Below are positions 28,171-37,679 of a stretch of 64,000 bases of DNA, one piece after another; positions within the stretch are counted from its first letter, which is position 1, and each line of letters starts with the position of its first letter. This DNA is from Caldilineaceae bacterium. Lineage in GTDB: Bacteria > Chloroflexota > Anaerolineae > Caldilineales > Caldilineaceae. The notes under the pieces were generated by a model. That model was not told where the DNA came from. It ran no database searches and saw only the letters and a program-made list of their open reading frames with translations. Where the stretch lies: contig JAJDXQ010000010.1 in NCBI GenBank assembly GCA_022823185.1, positions 124,001-188,000 of the forward strand, read 5' to 3'. The position numbers and the translations under genes were made by a program.

Positions 28171-28212
28171 CGGCGCCTCCGCCCAGACAATACGCGTTCA
28201 GAAACTGGTTTC

Positions 28213-28815
28213 TCATCTGTGGATACGGGCCGTTGCGGCGCGCAGCGCGGACAGCAGGGCCTTGCTGTGGGGCCCGGTAGCGCAGAGGCATAGCATTCGC
28301 TCGGCGCTGTCGTCTGCGCTGTTGTTGAAGCGAACCATAAGGCGGTCGGCGGGCAGCAGGCCGTCGAGGCGGTCGGCCCACTCGATGACGACGACATGAC
28401 GCGCGGCGGAGTCGAGCGGGTTTTCCGGGTCGTCGAGCGGCGTCTCTTCGACGGCATCCAAGATTTCATCCATGCCCAACCCGTAGACTTCGGCGGCGAG
28501 GGAGCCGGCGTCGGCGGTCAGGCGGTAGCTGTCCACGTGGAACAGCCGCAGATCTTGCGTTGCGGACGTATATTCGTTGATCAGGGTAAAGGTAGGGCTG
28601 GTGATGCGCGCCTGCACGCCCAGCCCCCTGGCCAATCCCTGCGCAAAGGTGGTTTTGCCTGCTCCCAGATCACCCACAAGGCCGATCACGGCGCTCGTGG
28701 TCTGCGGGCGGCAGATCGTCCGCCCCAGCAGTTCGCCGAGATTTTGCGTTTCACGCGGAGAGGAGGATAGGAGCGGGAAGCGGAAATGGTGGTTCACCCA
28801 ATTGATCTCTGGCAA
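28213..28815 (-). CDS. tsaE: tRNA threonylcarbamoyladenosine biosynthesis ATPase TsaE
   Basis: 200 residues; longer than typical TsaE (about 150) because of an N-terminal 30-residue segment and a C-terminal tail. Walker A is GDLGAGKTTFAQGLARGL, followed by the family signature SPTFTLINEY, then LFHVDSYRL and VVVIEWADRL. TsaE is the essential ATPase that works with TsaB and TsaD to make t6A37 in ANN-decoding tRNAs. The annotated start is TTG 28815, which has only a weak ribosome-binding site; a GTG 18 bases further in is possible. It lies upstream of two CBS genes on the same strand. Confidence 0.9.
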   Translation of the reverse strand: MPEINWVNHHFRFPLLSSSPRETQNLGELLGRTICRPQTTSAVIGLVGDLGAGKTTFAQGLARGLGVQARITSPTFTLINEYTSATQDLRLFHVDSYRLTADAGSLAAEVYGLGMDEILDAVEETPLDDPENPLDSAARHVVVIEWADRLDGLLPADRLMVRFNNSADDSAERMLCLCATGPHSKALLSALRAATARIHR

Positions 28816-29023
28816 GTCCGCCGCCCGTCACGGGACTGGGATGTCCGGCGGCCCGAAATTGAGGGGCGCATCGGAAAGAAACCCTCACGTCTGCGATTGT
28901 ACCCCCCACGTTGCCGCAAAGCCAAATGCAGGATTTATTGTGTTCCTGTTACAATGATAGTGAGCAATTCGCGGCACGAGCGCAAGCTCGGACACAAACG
29001 ATCAGTCACCAGCAACTGTAGCC

Positions 29024-31888
29024 ATGCAGTCAGGATATTCCTTGCGCCGGCTCCTTGTCGTCGGCCTCGTTATCGCGCTCTTTGGCGCCTCGTTATACAC
29101 TGTTGTCGAGTGGATCATCCCGGCGCTGACGCTGGGGCCGCGGGACAGCGGCGAGGTACAGGCGCGCGATATACAGATTTCCGGTCCCCCCAGTTTTCAG
29201 GCGCTGACGATAGACGGCGAGACTCTGGTCGAGCGCGCCGGTTCCCATTTCGGCAGGCCCCGCATCAGCCCTGACGGCGCTTTGATGGCGATTACGGTCG
29301 TGCCGACTGGGACGGAGACGGTCGGCCTGGCTGAGATCTATGTGATTGAACGTGCGACGGGCCGGGTGCGCGAACGCATTCCCGGGCATAACCCGCGCTG
29401 GCAAACGGGACGCAGCAACCGGCTGCGCTTCGATCAACTGGAAGCAAACAGCATTCGCGCTGCGACGTACGACGCGTCCGACAGGTCGATCATACGCGAT
29501 GAGAACCTGCAGCCGGATGACAATCCAGCGGGAGTGGAGGCGGCCGAAGTTGAGATAACGGCGCTGACCTACCCGGCGACGATTCGGGTGGCCCACCACC
29601 CGGAGAATAACTGCCGCAACGTACCGGACTGGCAGGTGGACGTGATTCCGTTCGAGGAGTATGTGGCCCGTTCGGTTCCCGCGGAGGTTCCCATCTCGTG
29701 GTCACCGGAAGCGCTGGCCGCGCAGGCGGTTGCCACCCGCACGTATGCCTGGTACCAGATTTTGCGCGGGCGGCGCTACTATGACGTGACCGACTGGGCC
29801 AATTTCCAGATGATGTGCAACAATCGCTTTTCTTCCACGGACGCGGCGGTCAGCAGGACGGCGGGGCAGTATTTGGCCTATGCGGGCGACAACACGAGCG
29901 CGCCGATCATAGCCATGTACAGCGCCAAGAACAGCCATCCGACGCTCACCAATCCGGCGGTGGCGTATCTGAAGGCGGTGCCGGACGAGACGGGTCTTGG
30001 CGAAGTGCGTTGGGGCCACGGCTACGGCCTGAGCCAGTGGGGGGCGGCGCGGCGGGCCACGGCCGGCCAGACGTACCGCCAGATTCTGGGCCACTACTAT
30101 ACGGATGTCACGTTGCAGGATGCCCGCCAGCCGACGCGGGCGCTGGGCGGAATCACCGGCCTGTCCTTGCGAGGTTATTTCCCTGCGGGCGGTCTGCGCT
30201 GGGGGGCTCTGGCGCCGGCGGAGCCGTTGTCGGGGAAAGTCGACCTCGACCCTGGTCCGGACTCTCTGCCAATACGCGGCGTCTGGCTGCGCAGCGCGGA
30301 TCTCAGCAGCGGCAGCACGATCACCGCCTCCCTGACGCTGAGCAACGCGTTGCAGGAGACGAAGGCGCTGGAGATCGACTGGGACGCGCCTGCGGCGCCG
30401 ACTTTCGAGGCGCCTTCGGCGGTGGAGGTACAGAGGGCCAGGTTAACGCTCGAGACACCGGAACGGGGCTCGACGATCGGTCTCAGCAACAGTTGGACCT
30501 GGCAGGGCGAAAACCTCTACAGCACGACGGGCGAAGATGTGGATGATGACGACGCCGAGGGCGCGCGCACGCGGGAGGCAAGAGCCGACGACCATGCCGC
30601 GGGCTGGTGGTACGGCCCTTACGCGACCGGCATTCCGCACAACGCCACCTATCGCGCGCTCTTCCGGCTGCGTATGGGTGAACCTGACGACGATGACAAC
30701 GACAATGTGCTGCCGGATCAGCCGGTCGCCCGTTTGGATGTGACCGACAAGGGAGGGACTCTGGGTCTTGGTTTGCGCGACATCTGGCCGAGCGATTTCA
30801 CCGCCGCGGGCGAGTATGTCGAGATTCCCGTCGATTTCCATCTGTTCAACGCGGTCGAGGGGTTGGAGTTCCGCGTGAAGTGGCACGGGGAGGTAGACCT
30901 GGCGCTGGATCGGGTCCGGTTGTGGCAGCTGCAGGATATAACGAGCCGAAGAACGATTGACTGGGCGCTCCCCAGCAGCGGCACGTCAACGGTTTCCGCG
31001 ATCGCGTTCGATGCGGCCAGAAATGCGAGCCCGGTCGTCACCAGGTATATCGAGTTCGGAAGCGAGCTGCCGCCGGTGTTCGGTGATTTGGAGCACCTGC
31101 AGAGCTGGTGGACAAGAATGCCTGTCCTGATTTCGGTCCCTGTTCAGGATTTTAACAGCGGGCTGGACACGACCAGCGGCAAGCTGCTGTTGGACGACGA
31201 GGAGAAGGCGGCCCATTTCAGCCTGCCCAACGATCCGCTGGAGGCGCAGAAGCTGTCAGCGGCATTGAGCGACCTCGCGGACGGCACGTACACTGTGCGT
31301 TTCAAGGCCAAAGACCGATCCGGACTGGAGGGTGAGAGCGCGACCGGGCAGCTGCGCGTTGACCGGACGCCGCCAACCGTTCAGGCGCGAGCCGTGCAGG
31401 TGGCATCTGAGTCTTCGGACGAGGGGGAAGAAGGGACGGAAAACTCCGCTGAACAGCGCGGGCTGTTCAGCGGACCGGTTGAGGTCACCATCGAGGCTGC
31501 AGACGCGACCAGCGGCGTGTGGGGTATCGCGTATGTTTTGAACGACGGCCCGGTTGCCCTGTACAGTGAACCGTTCACAATCTCCGAGGACGGCATTTAC
31601 AGTGTCCGCTATTGGGCCAAGGACAATGCCGGCAACTTCTCGAGCAGCAGCCGTTTGCGGGTTTGGGTCCGCAGCAGCGGATCAGAGGAAGAGACGGAGG
31701 AGGAATCGCAGGGCTCTACACAGGGCCAGACACAGGGCCAGACACAGGGCCAAACGCAGGGGCCGCCTCAGGGTCAATCAGGGGTCCCGGCGCGGGGGCC
31801 TGGTTCGAGCCCGGCTCAGGGGCAGACGCCGGCCCGGACGCAAGACCGAATTCATGAAGTGTTCGTTCCAGGGTTGCGGAATGAATAG
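29024..31888 (+). CDS. large SpoIID/LytB-domain cell-surface protein
   Basis: 954 residues with an N-terminal membrane anchor (about residues 8-32). Around residues 205-365 is a SpoIID-like domain: YVARSVPAEVPISWSPEALAAQAVATRTYAW, SRTAGQYLAY and WGHGYGLSQWGA, matching peptidoglycan-remodelling SpoIID/LytB proteins. A long beta-rich region follows with an acidic patch (EDVDDDDAEGA). Near the C-terminus is an OmpL47/Ig-like module: VEVTIEAADATSGVWGIAYV, then YSVRYWAKDNAGN. The tail is low-complexity: four near-perfect GQTQ units, then Pro/Gly/Gln. No sporulation genes are nearby, so a wall-remodelling or adhesion role is more likely. It converges with the mannose gene 58 bases downstream. Confidence 0.85.
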   Translation: MQSGYSLRRLLVVGLVIALFGASLYTVVEWIIPALTLGPRDSGEVQARDIQISGPPSFQALTIDGETLVERAGSHFGRPRISPDGALMAITVVPTGTETVGLAEIYVIERATGRVRERIPGHNPRWQTGRSNRLRFDQLEANSIRAATYDASDRSIIRDENLQPDDNPAGVEAAEVEITALTYPATIRVAHHPENNCRNVPDWQVDVIPFEEYVARSVPAEVPISWSPEALAAQAVATRTYAWYQILRGRRYYDVTDWANFQMMCNNRFSSTDAAVSRTAGQYLAYAGDNTSAPIIAMYSAKNSHPTLTNPAVAYLKAVPDETGLGEVRWGHGYGLSQWGAARRATAGQTYRQILGHYYTDVTLQDARQPTRALGGITGLSLRGYFPAGGLRWGALAPAEPLSGKVDLDPGPDSLPIRGVWLRSADLSSGSTITASLTLSNALQETKALEIDWDAPAAPTFEAPSAVEVQRARLTLETPERGSTIGLSNSWTWQGENLYSTTGEDVDDDDAEGARTREARADDHAAGWWYGPYATGIPHNATYRALFRLRMGEPDDDDNDNVLPDQPVARLDVTDKGGTLGLGLRDIWPSDFTAAGEYVEIPVDFHLFNAVEGLEFRVKWHGEVDLALDRVRLWQLQDITSRRTIDWALPSSGTSTVSAIAFDAARNASPVVTRYIEFGSELPPVFGDLEHLQSWWTRMPVLISVPVQDFNSGLDTTSGKLLLDDEEKAAHFSLPNDPLEAQKLSAALSDLADGTYTVRFKAKDRSGLEGESATGQLRVDRTPPTVQARAVQVASESSDEGEEGTENSAEQRGLFSGPVEVTIEAADATSGVWGIAYVLNDGPVALYSEPFTISEDGIYSVRYWAKDNAGNFSSSSRLRVWVRSSGSEEETEEESQGSTQGQTQGQTQGQTQGPPQGQSGVPARGPGSSPAQGQTPARTQDRIHEVFVPGLRNE

Positions 31889-31946
31889 GGCGCGGGCTTT
31901 TTGTGTCCGCCGCGCGCGTTACGGCGGTTCAGGTGTTCCATGGCGA

Positions 31947-34532
31947 CTATGGGTCGGTGGCCACAATCCATTGCAGGAGTTGCTCACCGTGCTCTTTGAC
32001 GAGAGCGGTGGCGCGTTCCGAGTCACCGGCTTCTGCCCGGATTTCGAAGAGGGGGCGCTCGGGGTTGGGGCCGATATGGACCCACCCCTCGGCGCCGAGG
32101 TCGATCTTGAGGCCGTCGATGGGGATGACGGCATCGCCCTGGTAGTTCTGATTGAGCAGGCGCATGACGGTGCCCTTGGCTTCCCAGGGGCAGTCGATTC
32201 GATGGTGCGCCATAAAGAACATCGGCAGTTCGGCCACGATTTCACTGACCGCTTTCTGTCGCAGACCGAGATATTCGAGCAGGCGCACGGTTGCCAGCAG
32301 CCCGTCGGAAACGGGTTGCAGATCGGGGAAGATGAAGTGGCCGGCTCCATCGGTGGCGAAGAGCACATCCTCGTTCGCGGCCCGCATCAGGTGGCGCAGA
32401 TCGTTCTGGGTGGAGACGACCTGGCCGCCATAGCGGTTGACGACGATTTCGAAGGCCCGCGGCAACACCGCTGGCAGGGCGACCTTGGCGGCGGGATTGG
32501 CGTACATGGCCAGATCCAACATCAGCAGCGCCGCGGTCATATCGTCGAGCACGACGCCTCTCTCATCGATGAGAAAGATTCTTTCGCCGTCTACATCGAG
32601 TTTGACGCCGACACCGGCATCAAGGACGGCCATAATTTTGGCCATATGCTGGAGTTGATGGCGGAACTGATCGCTGAGGGCGCCCAGTTTTGCGCCATTG
32701 AGCGGCAGATAGTCGACTTCGAGGAGGTTGAGGAGGGTCGACAGGGTATCGCCGCTGAGGCCGTGTGAGGTGTCGACGACGATTTGCGGATGAACGTGGG
32801 GGGCGGTGGCGCGGATGCGGTCGCGGTCGACACAGGCGAGGAAGCTCTCGACATAGCCTTCGGTGGGGTCGGCCGGGTAGTCGATCTGGCCGACTTCGTC
32901 GAGGAAGGCGCGGCGGAAATCTTCGCGCGAGAAGCTGCGTTCGACGGAACGTTCGGCGGTCCGGCTCTGGTCGAGGCCGCGGCTGTCCATGAACCGGACG
33001 TCCACGACGCGCTGGTCGAGCGGGCTGAGACGGACATGGACGCCGGCTGCTGCGGCGGCGTGGGTGCGGATGAAATGACGGGCCACGGGCACGGGCACCT
33101 CGCCGAGATCCCAGACGTCGACGCCGGCGCTGGAGAGGCCGCTCATCAGGGCGCGCACCAGCATGCGCGAGCTGCGGTGCGAGTCCCGGTTGATCACGAC
33201 GAAGCTGCCGCGGGTCAGGTTGGCTCCGACGCTGCTGCCGAGCTTGGCGGCGAATTCGGGGGTAAAGTCGACATTGACAACGCCGCTGACACCGGCCCTG
33301 CCGAAGAGAGAGCGGCGGCCGCGGCTGCCCCAGATAATGCTTTCACGCACGACTGCGCCCGGCTCGATGCGTTTGTTCGGCCACAGTTTCACATCGGGGT
33401 GCACAACGCAGTTTTCATCCAGCACACAGTTATCGCCGATCACGACGTCCTCATAGGCGATGGTGCCGCTTTTGAGGCTGCACTGGCGGCCCACGATTGC
33501 CCCCAACAGTTCGCAGGTCTCCCCTATGTAGGTGTTGCGCCAGACAACGCAGTGCTCGAGGCGGCTGTAGCGGTCGACGATGGTGTAGTCGCGGACCACG
33601 CACGGCCCCTGGATCGTGACGCCCTCCTTAATTTTGACGGCGTTGCCGAGATAAACGGGCCCGAAGATTCGTGCGTCGGGGGCGATTTCGACGTCGGCGC
33701 CCAGGATCAGTTCGCCGCGCTGGCGCGCGCGTTCGAACGGGGCGTTTTGGCCGCCGTCCGCCGCCGGATTGGAAGGCGCGAGGTCCTCGCCCGGCGCGGT
33801 TTCGCCGAGCGGTTGGGGCAGCCAGACTCTGCCGTTGATGAGGTCGGCGCTGGCGCGCATGTATTCGCTGATCGTGCCGACATCACACCAGTAGCCCTCG
33901 GCGACGTAGGCCTGGAGCAGCTCGCCCCTTTGCAGGAGATCAGGGAAAAGGTCGGTGGAAAAGTCATAGGGGGCATCGTCGGGGATATGGTCGAGGACCG
34001 CGGATTCGAGCACATAGATGCCGGTGTTCACGCGGTCGGAGCGGATGGCGCTCCAATCCGGTTTTTCAAGGAGCTGGGTGATGCGGCCGCTTTCGTCGCT
34101 GACGACTGCGCCATATTCGAGGGGGTTGGGAACAGAGTAGACGGCGATTGTGGCGAGAGCCCCGGCGGAGAGATGGTGTTGGACGGCGGCCTGCAGGTTG
34201 AAGTCGGTCAGGGCGTCGCCGCTGATGACGAGGAAGGTATCGTCAAGTTGGGAGGCCGCGTTCTTGACGCCGCCGGCGGTGCCGAGCGGCATTTCCTCGA
34301 CGACATAGGAGATGTTGAGCCCGAGGCTGCCGCCGTCCCCGTAGAAGTCCTGGATCACGGAGGGCAGGTATTGGAGTGTGATGATGACCTCGGTGATGCC
34401 GTGATATTTGAGCAGGCCGAGAATATGGCCGAGGACCGGTTTGTCTACAAGGGGGACCATCGGCTTGGGACGCCCAATCGTCAGGGGGCGCAGACGGGAG
34501 CCTTCACCGCCGGCCATGACTACGGCTTTCAT
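31947..34532 (-). CDS. mannose-1-phosphate guanylyltransferase / phosphomannomutase-like fusion
   Basis: 861 residues. Residues 1-240 are a nucleotidyltransferase: [28 protein letters not shown] and [11 protein letters not shown]. About 260-390 is a left-handed hexapeptide-repeat helix. From about 400 on is a phosphohexomutase-like region ([31 protein letters not shown]). The canonical TASHNP phosphoserine loop is not found; the corresponding place reads [14 protein letters not shown], and the metal loop is LDVDGER rather than DGDGDR. The transferase half should make GDP-mannose or another NDP-sugar for surface glycans; the mutase half may be non-catalytic. Length agrees with other bifunctional ManC-ManB-type proteins. 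Confidence 0.88.
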   Translation of the reverse strand: MKAVVMAGGEGSRLRPLTIGRPKPMVPLVDKPVLGHILGLLKYHGITEVIITLQYLPSVIQDFYGDGGSLGLNISYVVEEMPLGTAGGVKNAASQLDDTFLVISGDALTDFNLQAAVQHHLSAGALATIAVYSVPNPLEYGAVVSDESGRITQLLEKPDWSAIRSDRVNTGIYVLESAVLDHIPDDAPYDFSTDLFPDLLQRGELLQAYVAEGYWCDVGTISEYMRASADLINGRVWLPQPLGETAPGEDLAPSNPAADGGQNAPFERARQRGELILGADVEIAPDARIFGPVYLGNAVKIKEGVTIQGPCVVRDYTIVDRYSRLEHCVVWRNTYIGETCELLGAIVGRQCSLKSGTIAYEDVVIGDNCVLDENCVVHPDVKLWPNKRIEPGAVVRESIIWGSRGRRSLFGRAGVSGVVNVDFTPEFAAKLGSSVGANLTRGSFVVINRDSHRSSRMLVRALMSGLSSAGVDVWDLGEVPVPVARHFIRTHAAAAAGVHVRLSPLDQRVVDVRFMDSRGLDQSRTAERSVERSFSREDFRRAFLDEVGQIDYPADPTEGYVESFLACVDRDRIRATAPHVHPQIVVDTSHGLSGDTLSTLLNLLEVDYLPLNGAKLGALSDQFRHQLQHMAKIMAVLDAGVGVKLDVDGERIFLIDERGVVLDDMTAALLMLDLAMYANPAAKVALPAVLPRAFEIVVNRYGGQVVSTQNDLRHLMRAANEDVLFATDGAGHFIFPDLQPVSDGLLATVRLLEYLGLRQKAVSEIVAELPMFFMAHHRIDCPWEAKGTVMRLLNQNYQGDAVIPIDGLKIDLGAEGWVHIGPNPERPLFEIRAEAGDSERATALVKEHGEQLLQWIVATDP

Positions 34533-34542
34533 GATTTGTGTC

Positions 34543-34577
34543 CAGTGACCATTGGTCAGTGGTCAGTGGCTAGTGGG
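34543..34577 (+). repeat. TGGTCAG-type intergenic repeat upstream of the mannose gene
   Basis: CCAGTGACCATTGGTCAGTGGTCAGTGGCTAGTGGG with GGTCAGTGG in tandem. It sits between the start of the nucleotidyltransferase gene and the SCO1664-family gene, immediately upstream of the former. It lacks the AACTGC anchor seen in the others. Confidence 0.6.
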
Positions 34578-34615
34578 CTTCGCTGGCCACTGGCAAGGGT
34601 GACCGTCCGCTGCGG

Positions 34616-35509
34616 CTAAATGGGCGGCCAGGGATAGTTCCGCTGGTGAGCGGGCGGCAGGGGATAGTGACGATCGGCGAGCAGTTCGCGTATGCGGCGG
34701 CGCAGGGCATCGAGTTCGGGGACGCTGAGAAGCAGATCGAGGGTACTGTGAATCGGTTCGGTATCGATAAGACGTTGCAGCGACTGCAGGTCGGCGAGCA
34801 GCTCTTCCTCGATCGGTTCGCCGGCGAACTCCCAGATAACGGTGCGCAGCTTATATTGATGATGGAAGCAGATGCCGTGGTCGATGGCCCACATGTGGGC
34901 GTGCGCCGGTTCGCCCCACCCGCCGGCGACAGTGAACCTGCGGTGGTAGCCGTAAAGGCAGTGGCCGGCCTTGCGGTCGGCATTGTTGATGAGAAAGTCG
35001 AAGAGGGTCAGGCGGCGCAGGGCGGGGGCGTAGCGGGCATCCTCGCGCATATTGAAGTAGTGGAATTCCGGGTCGCATTCGATGAAGAACTGGATGCTGC
35101 CCGGCCCGCGCGGGCCGTCGCGCAGGACGGTTGGCGGCACGAGGCTCCAACCGAGGGCCTCGCTGACGACGAAGGCTGCGGTCTCGCGCTGGCAAAGCGT
35201 GCCGGCCGGGAAATCCCACAGGGGGTTTTCGCCGCGGCGCGGTTTGTAGACGGCCGGGATCTCGTGCTGCTGATGATGAACGGTAGCCAGAAAGGTGTAG
35301 TTGGAGCTGTACGGCAGGAGCCCTTTTTCTTCGATTCTGCCTTCCGCCAGGGCGCTGATGATCTCTGCGGCTGCGGTCGGGGCAGGCCGGCCGCTGCGCC
35401 CGTCCTGGTCCTGGACGCGACTGTGGTCCACGCTGCGCACCTGCTGTTCGATGGTCTTATCGTTCTCGGTCATGGCGGCAAGCCGGATGCTGGCGGTGTG
35501 ACGGGTCAT
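34616..35509 (-). CDS. SCO1664-family protein (PI3/4-kinase-like fold)
   Basis: About 297 residues from ATG 35509; the ORF opens further upstream but would overlap the DUF3090 gene. Family features are clear: [55 protein letters not shown] and [10 protein letters not shown]. The last two resemble the catalytic and metal-binding loops of phosphoinositide-kinase-like enzymes. The family is conserved in Actinobacteria and Chloroflexota without assigned function. It is encoded after a DUF3090 gene and a histidine-phosphatase gene in the conserved three-gene order. Confidence 0.85.
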   Translation of the reverse strand: MTRHTASIRLAAMTENDKTIEQQVRSVDHSRVQDQDGRSGRPAPTAAAEIISALAEGRIEEKGLLPYSSNYTFLATVHHQQHEIPAVYKPRRGENPLWDFPAGTLCQRETAAFVVSEALGWSLVPPTVLRDGPRGPGSIQFFIECDPEFHYFNMREDARYAPALRRLTLFDFLINNADRKAGHCLYGYHRRFTVAGGWGEPAHAHMWAIDHGICFHHQYKLRTVIWEFAGEPIEEELLADLQSLQRLIDTEPIHSTLDLLLSVPELDALRRRIRELLADRHYPLPPAHQRNYPWPPI

Positions 35510-35574
35510 TTTGCTGCGCCATGCGGGGCGCGGCAGGTTGTAGGACGGCGTTGCAGTGCGAGGCGCGGCGCAGG

Positions 35575-36156
35575 TTACACAGACAACGGAAACGCGTGGC
35601 CGTTCGTGCGCGGGCAGAAGTGGCCGTCCGGCTCGATGACGCGGCCGCACAGGGGGCAGTCGGGCCTGCCGGCGGCAACGACCTGGAGGGCATGCTCGCT
35701 CAGCGAGCGCATTTGCGCCCGCGTTGCATAGAAGCGGGCCTTCTGTTCGTCGCCCTGGTCTTCAAGCATTGCGGGGCTGGCGGGGTCGGCGGGCGGGCCC
35801 CGCTCTTCGCCGGCATCCGGGATTGCCTGCGCGATCAGGACCATGAGGTCGTGCCGTTCATCGTACCCCAGGCCCAGTTGTCCGACGCGAAAGGCCGGGT
35901 CGAGGGGTTCGCGCAGGCTGGGCGCCGCGATTTCTTCCTCGACGGCCGGCAGGTTGGCCCGTTCCTTTTCCAACTCTTCCAACAGCTGCAGGATCGAGGT
36001 TGCGAGCGCGGCCACCTGCTCCTTTTCCATGATCAGGGTGGCCATGTCAGCGCCTTGGCGGGCCTGCAGGAAGAATGTGCGCTGGCCAGGACGCCCGACC
36101 GCGTCGGCAACGATTGCGCTCACTGGATTAAAATCGTAGGTAAACTGTGATTCCAT
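35575..36156 (-). CDS. DUF3090-family protein
   Basis: 193 residues starting at ATG 36156. The pattern matches DUF3090: a beta-rich N-terminus ([25 protein letters not shown]), a middle helix (LEELEKERA), [20 protein letters not shown] and a C-terminal zinc-ribbon-like end [21 protein letters not shown]. It is the middle gene of the phosphatase / DUF3090 / SCO1664 trio, separated by short gaps on the same strand. In mycobacteria the equivalent trio lies close to mycothiol biosynthesis genes (from memory), but no thiol-biosynthesis gene is seen here. Molecular function unknown. Confidence 0.87.
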   Translation of the reverse strand: MESQFTYDFNPVSAIVADAVGRPGQRTFFLQARQGADMATLIMEKEQVAALATSILQLLEELEKERANLPAVEEEIAAPSLREPLDPAFRVGQLGLGYDERHDLMVLIAQAIPDAGEERGPPADPASPAMLEDQGDEQKARFYATRAQMRSLSEHALQVVAAGRPDCPLCGRVIEPDGHFCPRTNGHAFPLSV

Positions 36157-36271
36157 GTGGCTTTGGCTGGTAATCGATCGCTGGCTCAGGTTCGGGCGGA
36201 CTGGCAGGCGCCGGCAGGATGCCTATTGTCCCATCGCGCTGCCCGGGCGACCTTTTGGCAAGATATCCTAT

Positions 36272-37015
36272 TCAGGCTTCTTCTAACTTTATCACAGGGA
36301 AACCGCCGCTGTCATTCATGGCGAGGATGCTTGGCCCAAAACGATGGAAGGCGACAAGGCTGATCGAAGCGGTGCTGATCTGGATGCGCTGGAAAAGGTC
36401 GAGCGGCGTGCCCAGGTAGTAGGCGAGGCTGGTGCGCAGGACATCGCCGTGGGCAACGACGGCGATCACCTCGCCGGCGTGTTGGGTCCGGATGCGTTCC
36501 AGGGTCGTGATGACGCGATTCTGCACTTCTCGCAAGGTTTCGCCCCCTGGGAAACGAAAGCCGCCGGGGAATATCTGGACCAGCCGCCATTCCGGTCGTT
36601 TGCTCAACTCCTTCAATTCGCCGCCGCGCCATTCGCCGTAATCGACCTCCAGGATGCCCGGCTCTATCGAGACGGAGAGGTTCAGCGCCCCGGCCAGGGG
36701 CTGGGCCGTCTCCAGGCAGCGCAGGAGCGGGCTGGAGTAGACGGCGGAGATGGGCTGCGCTTTGAGGCGCTCGGCAAGCTGCTGGGCCTGCTCCCTTCCC
36801 TTTTCGTTCAGCGCCACGCAAGGCGTCCGTCCGGCCAGCGCGCCCCGTTTGGTCCAATCGTTTTCGCCGTGGCGGATGAGGAAGAGATAGGTCGGGCGCG
36901 GTTGTTTTTCTTTTTCGCGTTCGTCGTCGGCCTGGTTTTCTCCTTCGTCTTTGGCTTCCTCAGGCTCTTGTGTTTTTCCACTTTTTTCTTCGATCAAACC
37001 GATTTCTCTTTCCAA
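36272..37015 (-). CDS. histidine phosphatase-family protein (MSMEG_4193-like)
   Basis: About 247 residues with the phosphohistidine motif LIRHGENDWTKRG, the second arginine region SSPLLRCLETAQPLA, the acid LEVDYGEWRGGEL and the second histidine VVAHGDVLRTSLAYYLG. These are the four catalytic residues of the branch-1 phosphoglycerate-mutase/acid-phosphatase fold. The first 40 residues are highly charged (Glu, Lys, Gln) and have no ATG; the listed start is TTG 37015, so the true start may be closer to residue 40. It is first in the trio with DUF3090 and SCO1664 genes. Substrate unknown. Confidence 0.85.
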   Translation of the reverse strand: MEREIGLIEEKSGKTQEPEEAKDEGENQADDEREKEKQPRPTYLFLIRHGENDWTKRGALAGRTPCVALNEKGREQAQQLAERLKAQPISAVYSSPLLRCLETAQPLAGALNLSVSIEPGILEVDYGEWRGGELKELSKRPEWRLVQIFPGGFRFPGGETLREVQNRVITTLERIRTQHAGEVIAVVAHGDVLRTSLAYYLGTPLDLFQRIQISTASISLVAFHRFGPSILAMNDSGGFPVIKLEEA

Positions 37016-37103
37016 GGGGTGGGTTTCCGCTTGTGCGGGTCTGTTGCATTTCCATTGTAACCGTGATCCGGCGCTGTGTAAATGCGGGAAACGGATTGGC
37101 GGG

Positions 37104-37232
37104 GGGACGGGGATTTGGGGGGTGTTGTCTGGACGGGGATTGGGGGGGATTGTGGGGATTTGGGGGATGGGTTGCTGTCTGGACGGGGATTTAGGGGGAG
37201 GGGCAGGGGAACTGCGGGGAGGGGCGGTGGAG
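37104..37232 (+). repeat. GGACGGGGATTTGGGG-type G-rich tandem repeat
   Basis: Three or more copies of (TCT)GGACGGGGATTTGGGG-like units (about 37107, 37129, 37178), ending with AACTGCGGGG at 37210. Runs of four to seven guanines on the plus strand could form G-quadruplexes. It fills the gap between the histidine phosphatase and the antitoxin gene; 37016-37415 holds no other supported feature. Confidence 0.7.
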
Positions 37233-37415
37233 CGGCGGGGCGCGGGATGGGTTTGCGCAAGGTGTTGATGATGCTCGTTGTGGCGGGACCCTTAAGGCAG
37301 GGGCGGCCAGGCGCGTCACCTGGTGGAGCAGGTATGTGTCAGGCTTGACCGGGTGAGGGGAACGGCATAGGATGATGCAGAAGGGCCCGGTTTTGCATGA
37401 GAGGAGATGAGGCCT

Positions 37416-37679
37416 ATGGAGGAGATCACGGTCAGAGGAATAGACGAGGAGCTGAGCGTCTGCCTGCGCCGCCTGGCAGAGCGGGAGGGGCTCTCTCTGA
37501 ACCAGGCCGCGCTCAGGCTGCTGCGAAGAGGAGCCGGCTTGGCGGAAAGTCCAGGCAGGGGGAATACGGTGGGTGATTCATTCGACCGGTTGATAGGGAG
37601 CTGGACCCAGGAGGAAGCGGATGAAATGGAGGCCGCGCTCGAGGAATTCGAGATCATTGACGAGGCGGCCTGGCGATGA
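37416..37679 (+). CDS. ribbon-helix-helix antitoxin (FitA/VapB-like)
   Basis: About 87 residues. ATG 37416 (MEEITVRGIDEEL) is preferred because AGGAG lies 9 bases upstream; the ATG at 37407 directly abuts it. ITVRGIDEELSVCLRRLAEREGLSLNQAALRLLRRG is a classic ribbon-helix-helix DNA-binding segment; the acidic C-terminal half (EEADEMEAALEEFEIIDEAAW) would wrap the toxin. The stop overlaps the next start by four bases (ATGA), the usual antitoxin-toxin arrangement, but the toxin gene is broken. It may now be a stand-alone regulator or a remnant. Confidence 0.82.
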   Translation: MEEITVRGIDEELSVCLRRLAEREGLSLNQAALRLLRRGAGLAESPGRGNTVGDSFDRLIGSWTQEEADEMEAALEEFEIIDEAAWR

